Source of the DNA: DASUGC01 sp035606665 | GTDB taxonomy: Bacteria > Acidobacteriota > Vicinamibacteria > Vicinamibacterales > SCN-69-37 | NCBI GenBank assembly: GCA_035606665.1 | Contig: DATNEY010000062.1 | Span: forward strand, 1-27,385 | Reading direction: 5' to 3' | DNA length: 27,385 bases | In this document: piece after piece, positions 16,195 through 24,108 of the stretch | How positions within the stretch are numbered: position 1 is the stretch's first letter | How the letters are laid out: the number at the start of each line of letters is the position of its first letter | The notes under the pieces: model-generated | The model's database searches: none | Told to the model about the DNA's origin: nothing | What the model saw: the letters and a program-made list of their open reading frames with translations, nothing else | Translations under genes and position numbers: made by a program

Positions 16195-17600
16195 GAATCG
16201 CCTTTATCGTTCAACGTTACGGCGCGGAAATTCTCGGGGGATCCGAGTACTCCTGCCGCCTCATCGCCGAGCGCCTGGCCCAACGTCACCAGGTGGACGT
16301 GGTCACGACCTGCGCGCGCGACTACCTGACCTGGGCCAACGAATACCCGGAGGGGCCCGATCGACTGCGAGGCGTCACGGTGCGTCGATTCGCGGTGTCG
16401 AAGACCCGCGACCTCACGACGTTCAACCGCCTGTCCGATCGGATCTTTCACGAATCGCATTCGGCGCAGGACGAGCTCGAGTGGCTGAAGCAGCAGGGAC
16501 CGTGGTCGCCGGGCCTCATCGACTATCTCGAGCGGCATCACCAGCACTACGACGTGCTCGTGTTCTTCACCTACCTCTACGCGCCGACCGTCATCGGCAT
16601 CAAGATCGCGCCGGCGAAGTCGATCCTCGTGCCGACGGCTCACGACGAACACGCGATCCGCCTCGAGATGTATCGCGACGTGTTCTCGTCCGCGGCCGGC
16701 ATCGTCTGGAACACCGACGCCGAACGGCGGTTCGTGCAGTCGCGATTCCGCCTCCGCGCGCTTGCCGAGGATGTCATCGGATGCGGTGTCGATCTGCCGG
16801 AAGGCGATGCGATCGGCGAGCCGGTCGAGCCGCCCGAGGATACGGGCACCGGCCGCGAGCCGCTGCCGCCGCACATCGAAGGCCCGGCCAACGCCTTTCG
16901 CCGCCGTCACCGGATGCACGATCCATTCTTGCTGTACGGCGGGCGCATCGATCCGGGCAAGGGCTGCGAGGAGCTGCTCGAGTACTTCCAGACCTACGTC
17001 AAAGAAGGTGGCACGGCGAACCTCATGCTCATGGGCACCAAGCTCATGCCGCTGCCCGAGGATCCGCACGTCCGTTTCGCCGGCGTGCTGCCCGACGCCG
17101 AGCGGTTCCATGCGCTCGAAGCGGCCACGGTCGTCGTCGTGCCGTCGCCGCACGAGAGCCTGTCGCTGCTGGCGCTCGAAGCGATGGCCGTCGGCACGCC
17201 GGTGCTCGTGAACGCGCGCTCCGAGGTGCTCGTCGAGCACTGCCAAAAGAGCAACGCGGGCCTGTACTACGCGGATCGCTGGGAGTTCACCGAAGCCGTG
17301 AGATTGCTGATGAAGGATGCGTCGCTGCGCGCGGCGATGGGCCGGAACGGCAAGATCTACGTCGCGCAGAACTACCGCTGGAGCACCGTGCTCCGCAAGT
17401 ATGAGCGTATCTTCTCGGCTCTCGCGGATGCCACCCACGGCGCCGGCGATCGTGACCGTCCGCGCGATCCACCGCGCCCCCCGGACCGTGGCCGGCCGCA
17501 AGGTGACGGCAACCGCGATCGCGACCGAAACCGCGAGCGGGATCGATTCCGAGGCCGCGGTCAGGGCCGGGGCGACCAGCGGAACCGAGGAAGACGCTAG
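16191..17600 (+). CDS. GT4-like glycosyltransferase, copy A', with Arg/Asp/Gly-rich tail
   Basis: 469 residues from a GTG overlapping the previous stop, beginning VRIAFIVQRYGAEILGGSEY. It parallels copy A over the whole GT-B fold, with LLYGGRIDPGKGCEELLEYF and EX7E at Glu322/Glu330 (PSPHESLSLLALEAMAVG). It carries a proline/glutamate linker insert near residues 200-235 (EPVEPPEDTGTGREPLPPH). After about residue 415 the enzyme fold ends, and some 55 residues of Arg, Asp, Gly and Pro follow (DRDRPRDPPRPPDRGR, then ending RGRGQGRGDQRNRGRR), an RGG-like disordered tail. Its stop overlaps the stop of the convergent regulator gene. Confidence 0.88.
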   Translation: MRIAFIVQRYGAEILGGSEYSCRLIAERLAQRHQVDVVTTCARDYLTWANEYPEGPDRLRGVTVRRFAVSKTRDLTTFNRLSDRIFHESHSAQDELEWLKQQGPWSPGLIDYLERHHQHYDVLVFFTYLYAPTVIGIKIAPAKSILVPTAHDEHAIRLEMYRDVFSSAAGIVWNTDAERRFVQSRFRLRALAEDVIGCGVDLPEGDAIGEPVEPPEDTGTGREPLPPHIEGPANAFRRRHRMHDPFLLYGGRIDPGKGCEELLEYFQTYVKEGGTANLMLMGTKLMPLPEDPHVRFAGVLPDAERFHALEAATVVVVPSPHESLSLLALEAMAVGTPVLVNARSEVLVEHCQKSNAGLYYADRWEFTEAVRLLMKDASLRAAMGRNGKIYVAQNYRWSTVLRKYERIFSALADATHGAGDRDRPRDPPRPPDRGRPQGDGNRDRDRNRERDRFRGRGQGRGDQRNRGRR

Positions 17601-19066
17601 ACCTCGTCCCTGACGCCGTCGCCGTTGCTGGCGTCGTTGTCGTCGTTGGCGTCGCTGGCGTCATTGCCCGCGCCTTTCCTGCGCTTCGGCCTGATGTCGT
17701 AGCGTTTCATCATCTCGTTCAGCGTCGTCGCCTTGATGTGCAGGAGCTCGGCGGCCTTCTTCTGGACGCCGCCGGCCGCCTCGAGCGCGGCTTCGATGTA
17801 CCGGCGCTCGTGGCCGATGATGACTTCGCGGAAGTGGATGCCCTGCGCGGGGATCACGACGTCGGGAGCCGCGTCCACCGGATTGGCGCTGACATGGTCC
17901 GGAATGAGATCGGGACCGATTTCCCGATCAGGACAGAGGACGACGGCGCGTTCAATCACGTTCTCCAGCTCACGCACGTTGCCGGGCCAGTCGTACGCCA
18001 TCAGCCGGTCCATCGCCGCGGGAGTGAGAATCAGCGGCCCGCGATGGCTTTCCTCGGTGTACTTCTCTAGAAAGTGCTGCACGAGCAGCGGAATGTCGTC
18101 CTTGCGGTCGCGCAACGGCGGCAGCTCGATCGTGATGACGTTGAGGCGGTAGTAGAGATCCTCGCGGAAGCGCCCCTGCCCCACCATCTCCTTCAAGCTG
18201 ACGTTCGTCGCCGCGAGGATGCGCACGTCGACCTTGATGGTGTCGATGCCACCGAGGCGCATGAATTCGCGCTCCTGGATGACGCGCAGCAGCTTCGCCT
18301 GCGTGTCGATCGGGATGTTGCCGATTTCGTCGAAGAAGATGGTCCCCTTGTCCGCGAGCTCGAACAGGCCCTTTTTCGGATAGACCGCGCCTGTGAACGC
18401 GCCCTTCACGTGGCCGAAGAGATTTGACTCGAGCAAGTCGGGCGGCAGATTGCCGGAATTGACGGTAATAAAGGCCTTATCGGATCGCGCCGACCGGCGG
18501 TGAAACGCGCGGGCGACGAGCTCCTTGCCCGTGCCGCTCTCACCCTGGATCAATGCCGTCGCACGGCTGGGCGCCGCGCGGGCGATCAGATCGAACAGCG
18601 CCGTCATGCCCGGGCCGCCGCCGATGAGCTCATCGAACCGGTGCTTGCCCGAACGCAGCCGGTCCCGGAGCTCGCGGTTCTCGAGCACGAGCCGGCGCCG
18701 CTCGATCGCGTTCCGCAGCGCCAGCAGCACCTCGTCGTGCTTGAAGGGCTTCGTGAAGTAGTTGAACGCGCCCTGCTTGGTCGCGGCGACTGCGTTCTCG
18801 ATCGTCCCGTACGCCGTAATCATGATCACCGGCAGCTCGTCGTCGAGCCGGTGAATATCCTCGAGCACTTCTATGCCATTGCGATCCGGGAGCATCAGGT
18901 CCAGGAGGACGGCATCCACCTGCTTCGCGCCGAGCGCGTCGAGACCCGCCTGCGCCGTCTCGGCCGTGGTGACCCTGTACCCTTCGGCGGCGAGCAGCGC
19001 TTCCAGGGCTTCCCTGATGATTTCCTCGTCGTCGATGACGAGGATCGAAGCATTCGTCTGTGTCAT
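17597..19066 (-). CDS. Sigma-54-dependent response regulator (NtrC family)
   Basis: Transcription activator of 489 residues working at -24/-12 promoters. The receiver domain 6-122 has phospho-acceptor Asp56 (LLDLMLP) and the conserved Lys106 (TKPF). The AAA+ domain has Walker A GESGTGKE (175-182), sigma-54 contact loop GAFTGA (222-227) and Walker B GTIFFDEI (241-248). A Fis-type helix-turn-helix near the end reads EAAGGVQKKAAELLHIKATT. After it comes an unusual acidic tail rich in Asp, Asn and Ser (NDASDANDDNDASNGDG) encoded by imperfect GACGCCARC repeats. The ATG at 19066 starts MTQTNASILVIDDEE; the open frame upstream overlaps the kinase and is not used. It follows the kinase in one operon. 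Target genes are unknown. Confidence 0.95.
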   Translation of the reverse strand: MTQTNASILVIDDEEIIREALEALLAAEGYRVTTAETAQAGLDALGAKQVDAVLLDLMLPDRNGIEVLEDIHRLDDELPVIMITAYGTIENAVAATKQGAFNYFTKPFKHDEVLLALRNAIERRRLVLENRELRDRLRSGKHRFDELIGGGPGMTALFDLIARAAPSRATALIQGESGTGKELVARAFHRRSARSDKAFITVNSGNLPPDLLESNLFGHVKGAFTGAVYPKKGLFELADKGTIFFDEIGNIPIDTQAKLLRVIQEREFMRLGGIDTIKVDVRILAATNVSLKEMVGQGRFREDLYYRLNVITIELPPLRDRKDDIPLLVQHFLEKYTEESHRGPLILTPAAMDRLMAYDWPGNVRELENVIERAVVLCPDREIGPDLIPDHVSANPVDAAPDVVIPAQGIHFREVIIGHERRYIEAALEAAGGVQKKAAELLHIKATTLNEMMKRYDIRPKRRKGAGNDASDANDDNDASNGDGVRDEV

Positions 19067-19075
19067 TTTGATATC

Positions 19076-19098
19076 GTCGGGGTCCCCTACACCCCGAC
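19076..19098 (-). promoter_or_regulatory. 8-bp hairpin between kinase stop and regulator start
   Basis: GTCGGGGT/ACCCCGAC with a 7-nt loop fills most of the 31-nt gap. In the gene sense it reads TCGGGGTGTAGGGGACCCCGA and ends 9 nt before the regulator ATG. It recalls the last part of the structured intergenic repeats (GGGGTCTGGGGAC) and may be a decayed fourth copy. Confidence 0.5.
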
Positions 19099-22061
19099 TA
19101 GCTCCCTCGTTCCGCTCTCGCGTTGCCGTTCGCGCCACTCGGTCGCGATTGACTCGCCTCTTCGGACGCGACTTCAGGCGGCGCGTCGTGGCACAACGGA
19201 AGTACGAGGCGGAACCTCGTGCCCTGTCCGTAATCGCTTTCGCACGAGAGTGTTCCGCCGTGCTCCTGCACGATGCCGTACGTCACGGACAGGCCCAGGC
19301 CCGTACCCCGGCCCTCGGCCTTCGTCGTAAAGAACGGGTCGTAGATCCTCGCGAGATGTTCGGGCGGAATGCCGACGCCGGTGTCCGCAACCTCGACGAT
19401 CACTTCCTCGCCGCGGACGCGGCTGACCACCGTGAGCCATCCGCCTTTCTGCATCGCGTCGCGCGCGTTGAGGAACAGGTTCAGGAACACCTGCTGGAGC
19501 TTGTACTCCATGCCCCTCACAACCACCGGGGTGTCCGAAAGTTCGCGGCGCACCTGGACACGGCTGGCCCGGAGCTGGTGCTCGAGCAGCGAGAGCACGT
19601 CGCCGATGATGACGTTCACGTCCACCGCCCCGGCCTCGCCGCTCGACGGCCGCGCCAGATTGAGCAGGTTGTTGACGATCTTCGCGGCGCGGAACGTCTG
19701 CCGCTCGATCTTCTCCAGCAGCTCGCGCCTCGGATCCCCGTCGTCCGATCGCTCGAGCAGGAGCTGCGTGAAACTCGAGATGCCGGTCAGCGGCGTATTC
19801 ACCTCGTGCGCCACGCCCGCAGCGAGGAGGCCTATCGCCGCCATCTTTTCCGACAAGCGGAGCTGCTCTTCGAGGCTTGCACGATCTGTGACGTCGGCAA
19901 TTACCAGAATCCAGCCGACCTCGCTTCGATCCGCCTGACGAAGCGGTGCCATGGCGAGGTTCACGAGCAGCTCGCGTTGGTCGCCACCAGCCGGCGCCCT
20001 TCGACTGTCGCTCATGGCGCCCTGAGCCTCGCCGAAGGGCGCCAACTGCACGCGAAACAGCGTCGTGCCCTGCGGGAAATCGCGCCGGGTGGCCGCGAGC
20101 GTATCGAAAAACGATCGATGGAAGAGATCCGAGATCGGCCGGCCGAAAGCGCCCGCGCGATCGACACCGAAGAGCGACTCCGCGCGGCGATTCCACAGTC
20201 GCACCCGATCCTCCGGATCGAGGACGACGAGCGCGTCGGACAGTGATTCGACGACGTTGGACGTGAACTGGCGGACGAGCTCGATCTCGTTCGCCTTGTC
20301 CTGCAACTGGCTGTAGAGCCGGGCGTTCTCGATCGCAGTCGCGGCCTGCCCGGCCACGGCCGCGAGCAGGCTCATGTCCTCGCTGCTGAGCGGCTCACCG
20401 TGGGCCCGGCGCCCGACCGCGATGAGCGCGATCGTCAAATCGTTCGAGACACAGGGGACGAAGCTCGAGAAGCCCGCCTCGCGCCACGCGACGCCGTCGC
20501 TGCCGAGCCTGCGGGCTGACGCGCCATCCTCAATCGTGACGATCTGGCCGTCCATCAACCGGGCGGATAGCGCGGATCCTGGCTCGATGGCTTCAACGCC
20601 GGATGGCAGGCCGGTCACAATCCGTACGGCAAACCGGCCGGCCTCGCGCCGTTGATCGGGCAGCAGCAACGCGATTCGATCGACGCCCAGGGTCTCCGCT
20701 ATGCGATCGACCAGCCGCTGGCCGAGCCGAATCACGTCGAGGTCGCTGTTGAGATCGCGCGTGAAGCTAAGGAGCGCCCGGCGATAGTCGTAACGATCGC
20801 GGTAGTACAGGCGATCGAGCCCCGTCTGGATCGACTTCCACAACCAGGGCGCGACCACCGCCACCACCAGAGTCGCGAAGAGGGCCCAGAAGCTGCGGTT
20901 GCCGACGCCGGGCAGCAGGTTGACCAGCGAGAGCGTGCCTACATAGATGCCCGCCAGCAGCAGGCCGACGGCCAGGACGGCGAACGTCTTCTTGATGATG
21001 ACTTCGATGTCCATCAGGCGGTAGCGGACGATCGCCGAGGCAAACGCGAGCGGGATGCAGCCGAGCAGGACAGCCGTGAATTCCGCGTAACGGAGCACGT
21101 GGCCGAAGAGGAACGGAATCAGATACAGGGACACGAACGGCAGCGCGCCGAGCGCGGATCCCCACACGATCCACCGCAACTGGCGACGCGCGGTCACGGA
21201 CCGCAGTCGCGTCAGCGCACGCACCATCACGCCGAGGCCGCCAAGGAGGCACGCCCCGAGGTACACGAGCGACCACGTCTCGAACCGCTCCAGCCAGACG
21301 GACACGGACCCGACGTGGACCGTACCCGCCATGACGGCCGCGCGCGCCAGGCCGATCCCAAACGCCGGCACATAGAGCAGCGGCAGGACGATGCGGCCCA
21401 CCGGCGTCTTGACCCACGGGTCGTGGCGCTCCGGGAACTCGAACGCGAAGTGCAGGAACATCGGCGGCAACGCCAGCCGCGCCACCATGTCCGCCCACTC
21501 GAAGAAGTAGTCGAGCCGGTCGTACCAGCCGCTCGGGGTGAACGACAGCACGCCGAAGAACGACACGGTCAGCCAGAAGAAATGGAGCGTCGCCGGATCG
21601 TTGGGCCGGCGCAAGCGCACCGACGCACCCACCGCGATGGCGAGGATACCGACCAGCGCGATGGAAAAGTACAGGCCAGCCCGCGGCAGCGGCATCGGCT
21701 GAAGCCGCACTTCCAGCGGCACGTCCGAAGACGCGCGATGTACGACGTAGCGCAGCACGCGGCCGTCCTCGGCCTCATGCATGAGCGCCTGCACGTCGGT
21801 GACCGCGGTGATCTCTTTGTCGTCGATGGTGAGGAGGACATCGCCCGGCGCCAGTCTCGCGCGGTGGCCGGCACTCTGCGGAGCAACCACGCCCGCGACG
21901 ACGTTGGCGCCCTCCTGCGCCCACAGCACGCCGTCCTCGGGCTCGCCCTTCCAGGCCTTGACCAGGGCCATGTTCACCACGGCCAGGCACACGAGCGTCG
22001 ACGCCACCGCCACGGGCAGCGCGACACGCAACAGGGGCCTCAGCCGGGAGAGCGGGGACAT
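19098..22061 (-). CDS. Membrane sensor histidine kinase with PDZ-like, multi-TM, GAF and PAS domains
   Basis: A 987-residue inner-membrane sensor that should phosphorylate the adjacent NtrC-type regulator. The N-terminal TM helix is about 13-33. A PDZ-like periplasmic segment follows at 45-120 (GHRARLAPGDVLLTIDDKEI). Next come about eight TM helices (about 128-415), a GAF domain (about 435-590) and a PAS domain (about 605-735). HisKA has His752 in GVAHEVNTPLTG, then HATPase with N-box LFLNARDAM and G-boxes VADTGVGIPPEH and GRGTGLGLSV. The PAS region contains about 17 extra residues (674-690) encoded by a 51-bp palindrome. The C-terminal tail SQSRPSGANGNARAERGS is low complexity. The PDZ plus multi-TM input half is unusual; the signal is unknown. 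Confidence 0.95.
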   Translation of the reverse strand: MSPLSRLRPLLRVALPVAVASTLVCLAVVNMALVKAWKGEPEDGVLWAQEGANVVAGVVAPQSAGHRARLAPGDVLLTIDDKEITAVTDVQALMHEAEDGRVLRYVVHRASSDVPLEVRLQPMPLPRAGLYFSIALVGILAIAVGASVRLRRPNDPATLHFFWLTVSFFGVLSFTPSGWYDRLDYFFEWADMVARLALPPMFLHFAFEFPERHDPWVKTPVGRIVLPLLYVPAFGIGLARAAVMAGTVHVGSVSVWLERFETWSLVYLGACLLGGLGVMVRALTRLRSVTARRQLRWIVWGSALGALPFVSLYLIPFLFGHVLRYAEFTAVLLGCIPLAFASAIVRYRLMDIEVIIKKTFAVLAVGLLLAGIYVGTLSLVNLLPGVGNRSFWALFATLVVAVVAPWLWKSIQTGLDRLYYRDRYDYRRALLSFTRDLNSDLDVIRLGQRLVDRIAETLGVDRIALLLPDQRREAGRFAVRIVTGLPSGVEAIEPGSALSARLMDGQIVTIEDGASARRLGSDGVAWREAGFSSFVPCVSNDLTIALIAVGRRAHGEPLSSEDMSLLAAVAGQAATAIENARLYSQLQDKANEIELVRQFTSNVVESLSDALVVLDPEDRVRLWNRRAESLFGVDRAGAFGRPISDLFHRSFFDTLAATRRDFPQGTTLFRVQLAPFGEAQGAMSDSRRAPAGGDQRELLVNLAMAPLRQADRSEVGWILVIADVTDRASLEEQLRLSEKMAAIGLLAAGVAHEVNTPLTGISSFTQLLLERSDDGDPRRELLEKIERQTFRAAKIVNNLLNLARPSSGEAGAVDVNVIIGDVLSLLEHQLRASRVQVRRELSDTPVVVRGMEYKLQQVFLNLFLNARDAMQKGGWLTVVSRVRGEEVIVEVADTGVGIPPEHLARIYDPFFTTKAEGRGTGLGLSVTYGIVQEHGGTLSCESDYGQGTRFRLVLPLCHDAPPEVASEEASQSRPSGANGNARAERGS
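19993..20043. repeat. 51-bp palindromic element in frame inside the kinase PAS region
   Basis: Outer arms GGCGCCCTTCG and CGAAGGGCGCC (11 bp, perfect), inner arms GCTCA/TGAGC and a central GGCGCC share one centre. Length 51 is 17 codons, so the reading frame is kept. It encodes most of APFGEAQGAMSDSRRAPAGG between the PAS strands FRVQL and RELLVNLAMAPLR, where homologous PAS domains normally have a short turn. The CCTTCG..GCTCA..TGAGC..CGAAGG layout resembles a common dispersed palindromic repeat of GC-rich bacteria. Confidence 0.75.
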
Positions 22062-22090
22062 TCGTTGCTAAAGACTAGCAGGACGGCACG

Positions 22091-22237
22091 GGTACGACAG
22101 GTACGACAGGTACGTCAGGTACGTCGGGTACGTCAGGTACGAGGAACGAACTTACGCGCGTCCACTTCACTAAGAAAACCATTGGCAGGCGTCAGCATGT
22201 TCCTCGTACCCGACGTACCCGACGTACCCGTCGTACG
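22091..22237. repeat. Inverted arrays of a GGTACGTCR nonamer
   Basis: Six tandem nonamers (GGTACGACA, GGTACGTCA, GGTACGTCG and ending GGTACGAGG) run from 22091 to 22144. About four more in inverse orientation lie at 22199-22237. The 38-base ends 22110-22147 and 22199-22236 pair at 35 of 38 positions around a 51-nt loop. The block fills the gap between the barrel gene stop and the kinase start. No ORF uses it. Confidence 0.88.
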
Positions 22238-22239
22238 GC

Positions 22240-24030
22240 TCAGAATCTCACCTGTATCCCCCCCATGAATCTGAGCGGCGGCGACACGGTGAGCAGCTCG
22301 TCGTAGGACGAGGCGCCGGCGGTGGGATCGCGGAAGAGATTGCGCACTGAGAAGAACAGCTCGAGGCGGCCGTCGGCGTTCGGGCGGGCGTGCAGCGCCT
22401 GATGGAACTGCACGTCGAAGCGGCTGCCGGGGCCGCCGGCATCACCGCCCGCGCGCGCAAATCCGGTGTTCGCGCGGTACCACACGGTGACGCGGGTCCG
22501 GGCGTCGTTCAGGCTCGCCTCGACGGTCGCGGTGAAATCGTCGAGCCATTCGTCGCGATCGCGGACGGCCGACGGCGCGAAACGGCGCAGCCCGCGCGTA
22601 CGGTGCGAGCTATCCCAGTTCGCGGCCATGCGCGAGTACTCGATTGTCCCCGTCAGTACGGAAGCAAGTGACCCACTCATGCCGACGGCCCAGCCGGAGA
22701 CCGTGACTTCGCCGGCCCGTGCCACGCGGTAGTGCCCCGAAGACGCCGCGGCCTCGGTCGAAAAGAGTGTCGCGATCTGATCGGTCGCGAAGTGCTGGAA
22801 CGCTCGGCCGTGAATACTGCGGCGCCGGCCCACGCGGCCAAACTCACGACTGATTCCGGCCTCGACATGACGCACGTCCTCCGCGCGCATCGGATCGCGG
22901 GACACGAGCGGTGTGAACGTCCGCTCGGGAGGCAGCCAGGGTCCCTCGGTGGGCGGCGGCAGGAATTCTTCCGCGCCGGGTGCAAGCATCGATCGTCCAG
23001 CACGCGCCGTCAGATAGGTCGCCGGCAGCACGCGCGCGCGCAGGCCTCCTCCCACGGTGAGAAGGTACGGGGACGTCAGGAAGTCGTAGCGGTTCGCGCG
23101 GAAGAAATAGTCCACCTCCACCTGTTCGAGCAGCCGCCATCGATCCTGACCAAAGACGCCGGCGACACTGCGCGCCTCGAGCGTCGACCTCGACGCCAGC
23201 GCGCCGGGACCGCTGACTTTCGGAGCGTGCGCGCTGTACGAGACACCGAAGCGCAAGGCGTGCGCTTCGGACCGATGCGCTTCGTATTCGCCGAGCACGT
23301 TCCACGCCGCGTCGGTCCCCGACCCGATGGCGCCGCGAATGCGCCAGTCACCCGACGTCCCGACAGGCGCTCCAAACACGACGTAGGCGACGCTTCGCGG
23401 GAGCGTGCTCACCGAAAACGACGAGGGATCTGCTGACGCCGTCGTCACGAAGTTCAGCTGGCCGCTGAAGCCGGTCGTCGCGAGACGCGACGCCATGCGC
23501 TTCGACGTATCGATCGCGCGCCAGAAGAGCGAACCCGTGGGCTGCGCGGCTACATCGCTGGTTCCCGCTTCGATCCGGTCAGTCGCCGCGCCGCCATCGC
23601 GCAACACCGATCGCGGCAGGTGCCGGAGCTGCCAGGCCAGGTCCGTATGCGCATGCGTGTCCGTGAGCTTGGCCTCGACGAGGCCCACAGTCTGACGCGT
23701 GAGCGTGATCACGCGCTCGAGCGAAATCGCCCGCTGGACCGTCACCGGCTCTCGGTACGTGGAGATGTAGCCAGTCCGGGTCGCACGCAGAACGTAGTCA
23801 CCTGCCGGCAGCGCCATCTGGAACCGGCCGAGCGCGTCACTCCTCGCGGCAACCACCGTCGCGCCGATTGCCAGCACGCTCGCATCGACGATGGCGGCGC
23901 CGGCCGCATCACGCACGAAGCCGTGCACGCGGCCGTTCGGGGCGCTCCCGCGATCATCGCGGCCGGACGCACGAACAGGCGCACCGAACAGGATGACGAT
24001 CGAAAGTACTGCGACAGGGATGCGGTGCAT
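22240..24030 (-). CDS. Plug-less TonB-receptor-like outer-membrane barrel with carboxypeptidase-regulatory domain
   Basis: 596 residues from an ATG with GGGAGG 5 nt upstream. A Sec signal peptide spans about 1-22 (MHRIPVAVLSIVILFGAPVRAS). Residues 33-112 form a CarboxypepD_reg beta-sandwich (GRVHGFVRDAAGAAIVDASV, then LGRFQMALPAGDYVLRATR). After a linker, alternating aromatic strands run to a C-terminal GGIQVRF; the terminal Phe is the usual signal for outer-membrane barrel insertion. The TonB plug domain between the sandwich and barrel is not recognisable, and the chain is shorter than usual receptors (700 or more). It is therefore either a diverged receptor or a passive barrel. Ligand unknown. 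It is divergent from eno. Confidence 0.75.
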   Translation of the reverse strand: MHRIPVAVLSIVILFGAPVRASGRDDRGSAPNGRVHGFVRDAAGAAIVDASVLAIGATVVAARSDALGRFQMALPAGDYVLRATRTGYISTYREPVTVQRAISLERVITLTRQTVGLVEAKLTDTHAHTDLAWQLRHLPRSVLRDGGAATDRIEAGTSDVAAQPTGSLFWRAIDTSKRMASRLATTGFSGQLNFVTTASADPSSFSVSTLPRSVAYVVFGAPVGTSGDWRIRGAIGSGTDAAWNVLGEYEAHRSEAHALRFGVSYSAHAPKVSGPGALASRSTLEARSVAGVFGQDRWRLLEQVEVDYFFRANRYDFLTSPYLLTVGGGLRARVLPATYLTARAGRSMLAPGAEEFLPPPTEGPWLPPERTFTPLVSRDPMRAEDVRHVEAGISREFGRVGRRRSIHGRAFQHFATDQIATLFSTEAAASSGHYRVARAGEVTVSGWAVGMSGSLASVLTGTIEYSRMAANWDSSHRTRGLRRFAPSAVRDRDEWLDDFTATVEASLNDARTRVTVWYRANTGFARAGGDAGGPGSRFDVQFHQALHARPNADGRLELFFSVRNLFRDPTAGASSYDELLTVSPPLRFMGGIQVRF

Positions 24031-24094
24031 ACCAGCCTCCCGGACCGTTGAATGGAAGAGAAGAGCGTGGTCATGGTAGCAGAATCGTGCGTGG

Positions 24095-24100
24095 TATCAT
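24095..24100 (+). promoter_or_regulatory. Possible -10 element for eno (short or absent leader)
   Basis: TATCAT matches five of six consensus bases and lies only 8 nt before the eno GTG. If used, transcription would start about at the start codon, giving a leaderless or near-leaderless mRNA. No good -35 is seen and no Shine-Dalgarno precedes the GTG, which agrees with that reading but does not prove it. Confidence 0.35.
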
Positions 24101-24108
24101 CCGCAGCC

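Noticed and set aside
16077..17501. Long minus-strand open frame opposite the fourth glycosyltransferase
   Set aside because: Shadow of a GT-B gene with intact EX7E; composition typical of antisense frames.
22183..22196. Sigma-54 (-24/-12) promoter TGGCAGGCGTCAGCA as a target of the NtrC-type regulator
   Set aside because: The GG to GC distance is 9 rather than 10 and no plus-strand gene follows; it lies in the loop of the nonamer hairpin.
22091..22237. CRISPR array
   Set aside because: Units are 9 bp, contiguous and without spacers, and the array inverts; no cas genes nearby.
20652..22268. Long plus-strand open frame opposite the histidine kinase
   Set aside because: It is antisense to a clear kinase, is very rich in Arg, His, Gln and Glu as expected from the complement of GC-rich codons, and shows no family motif.
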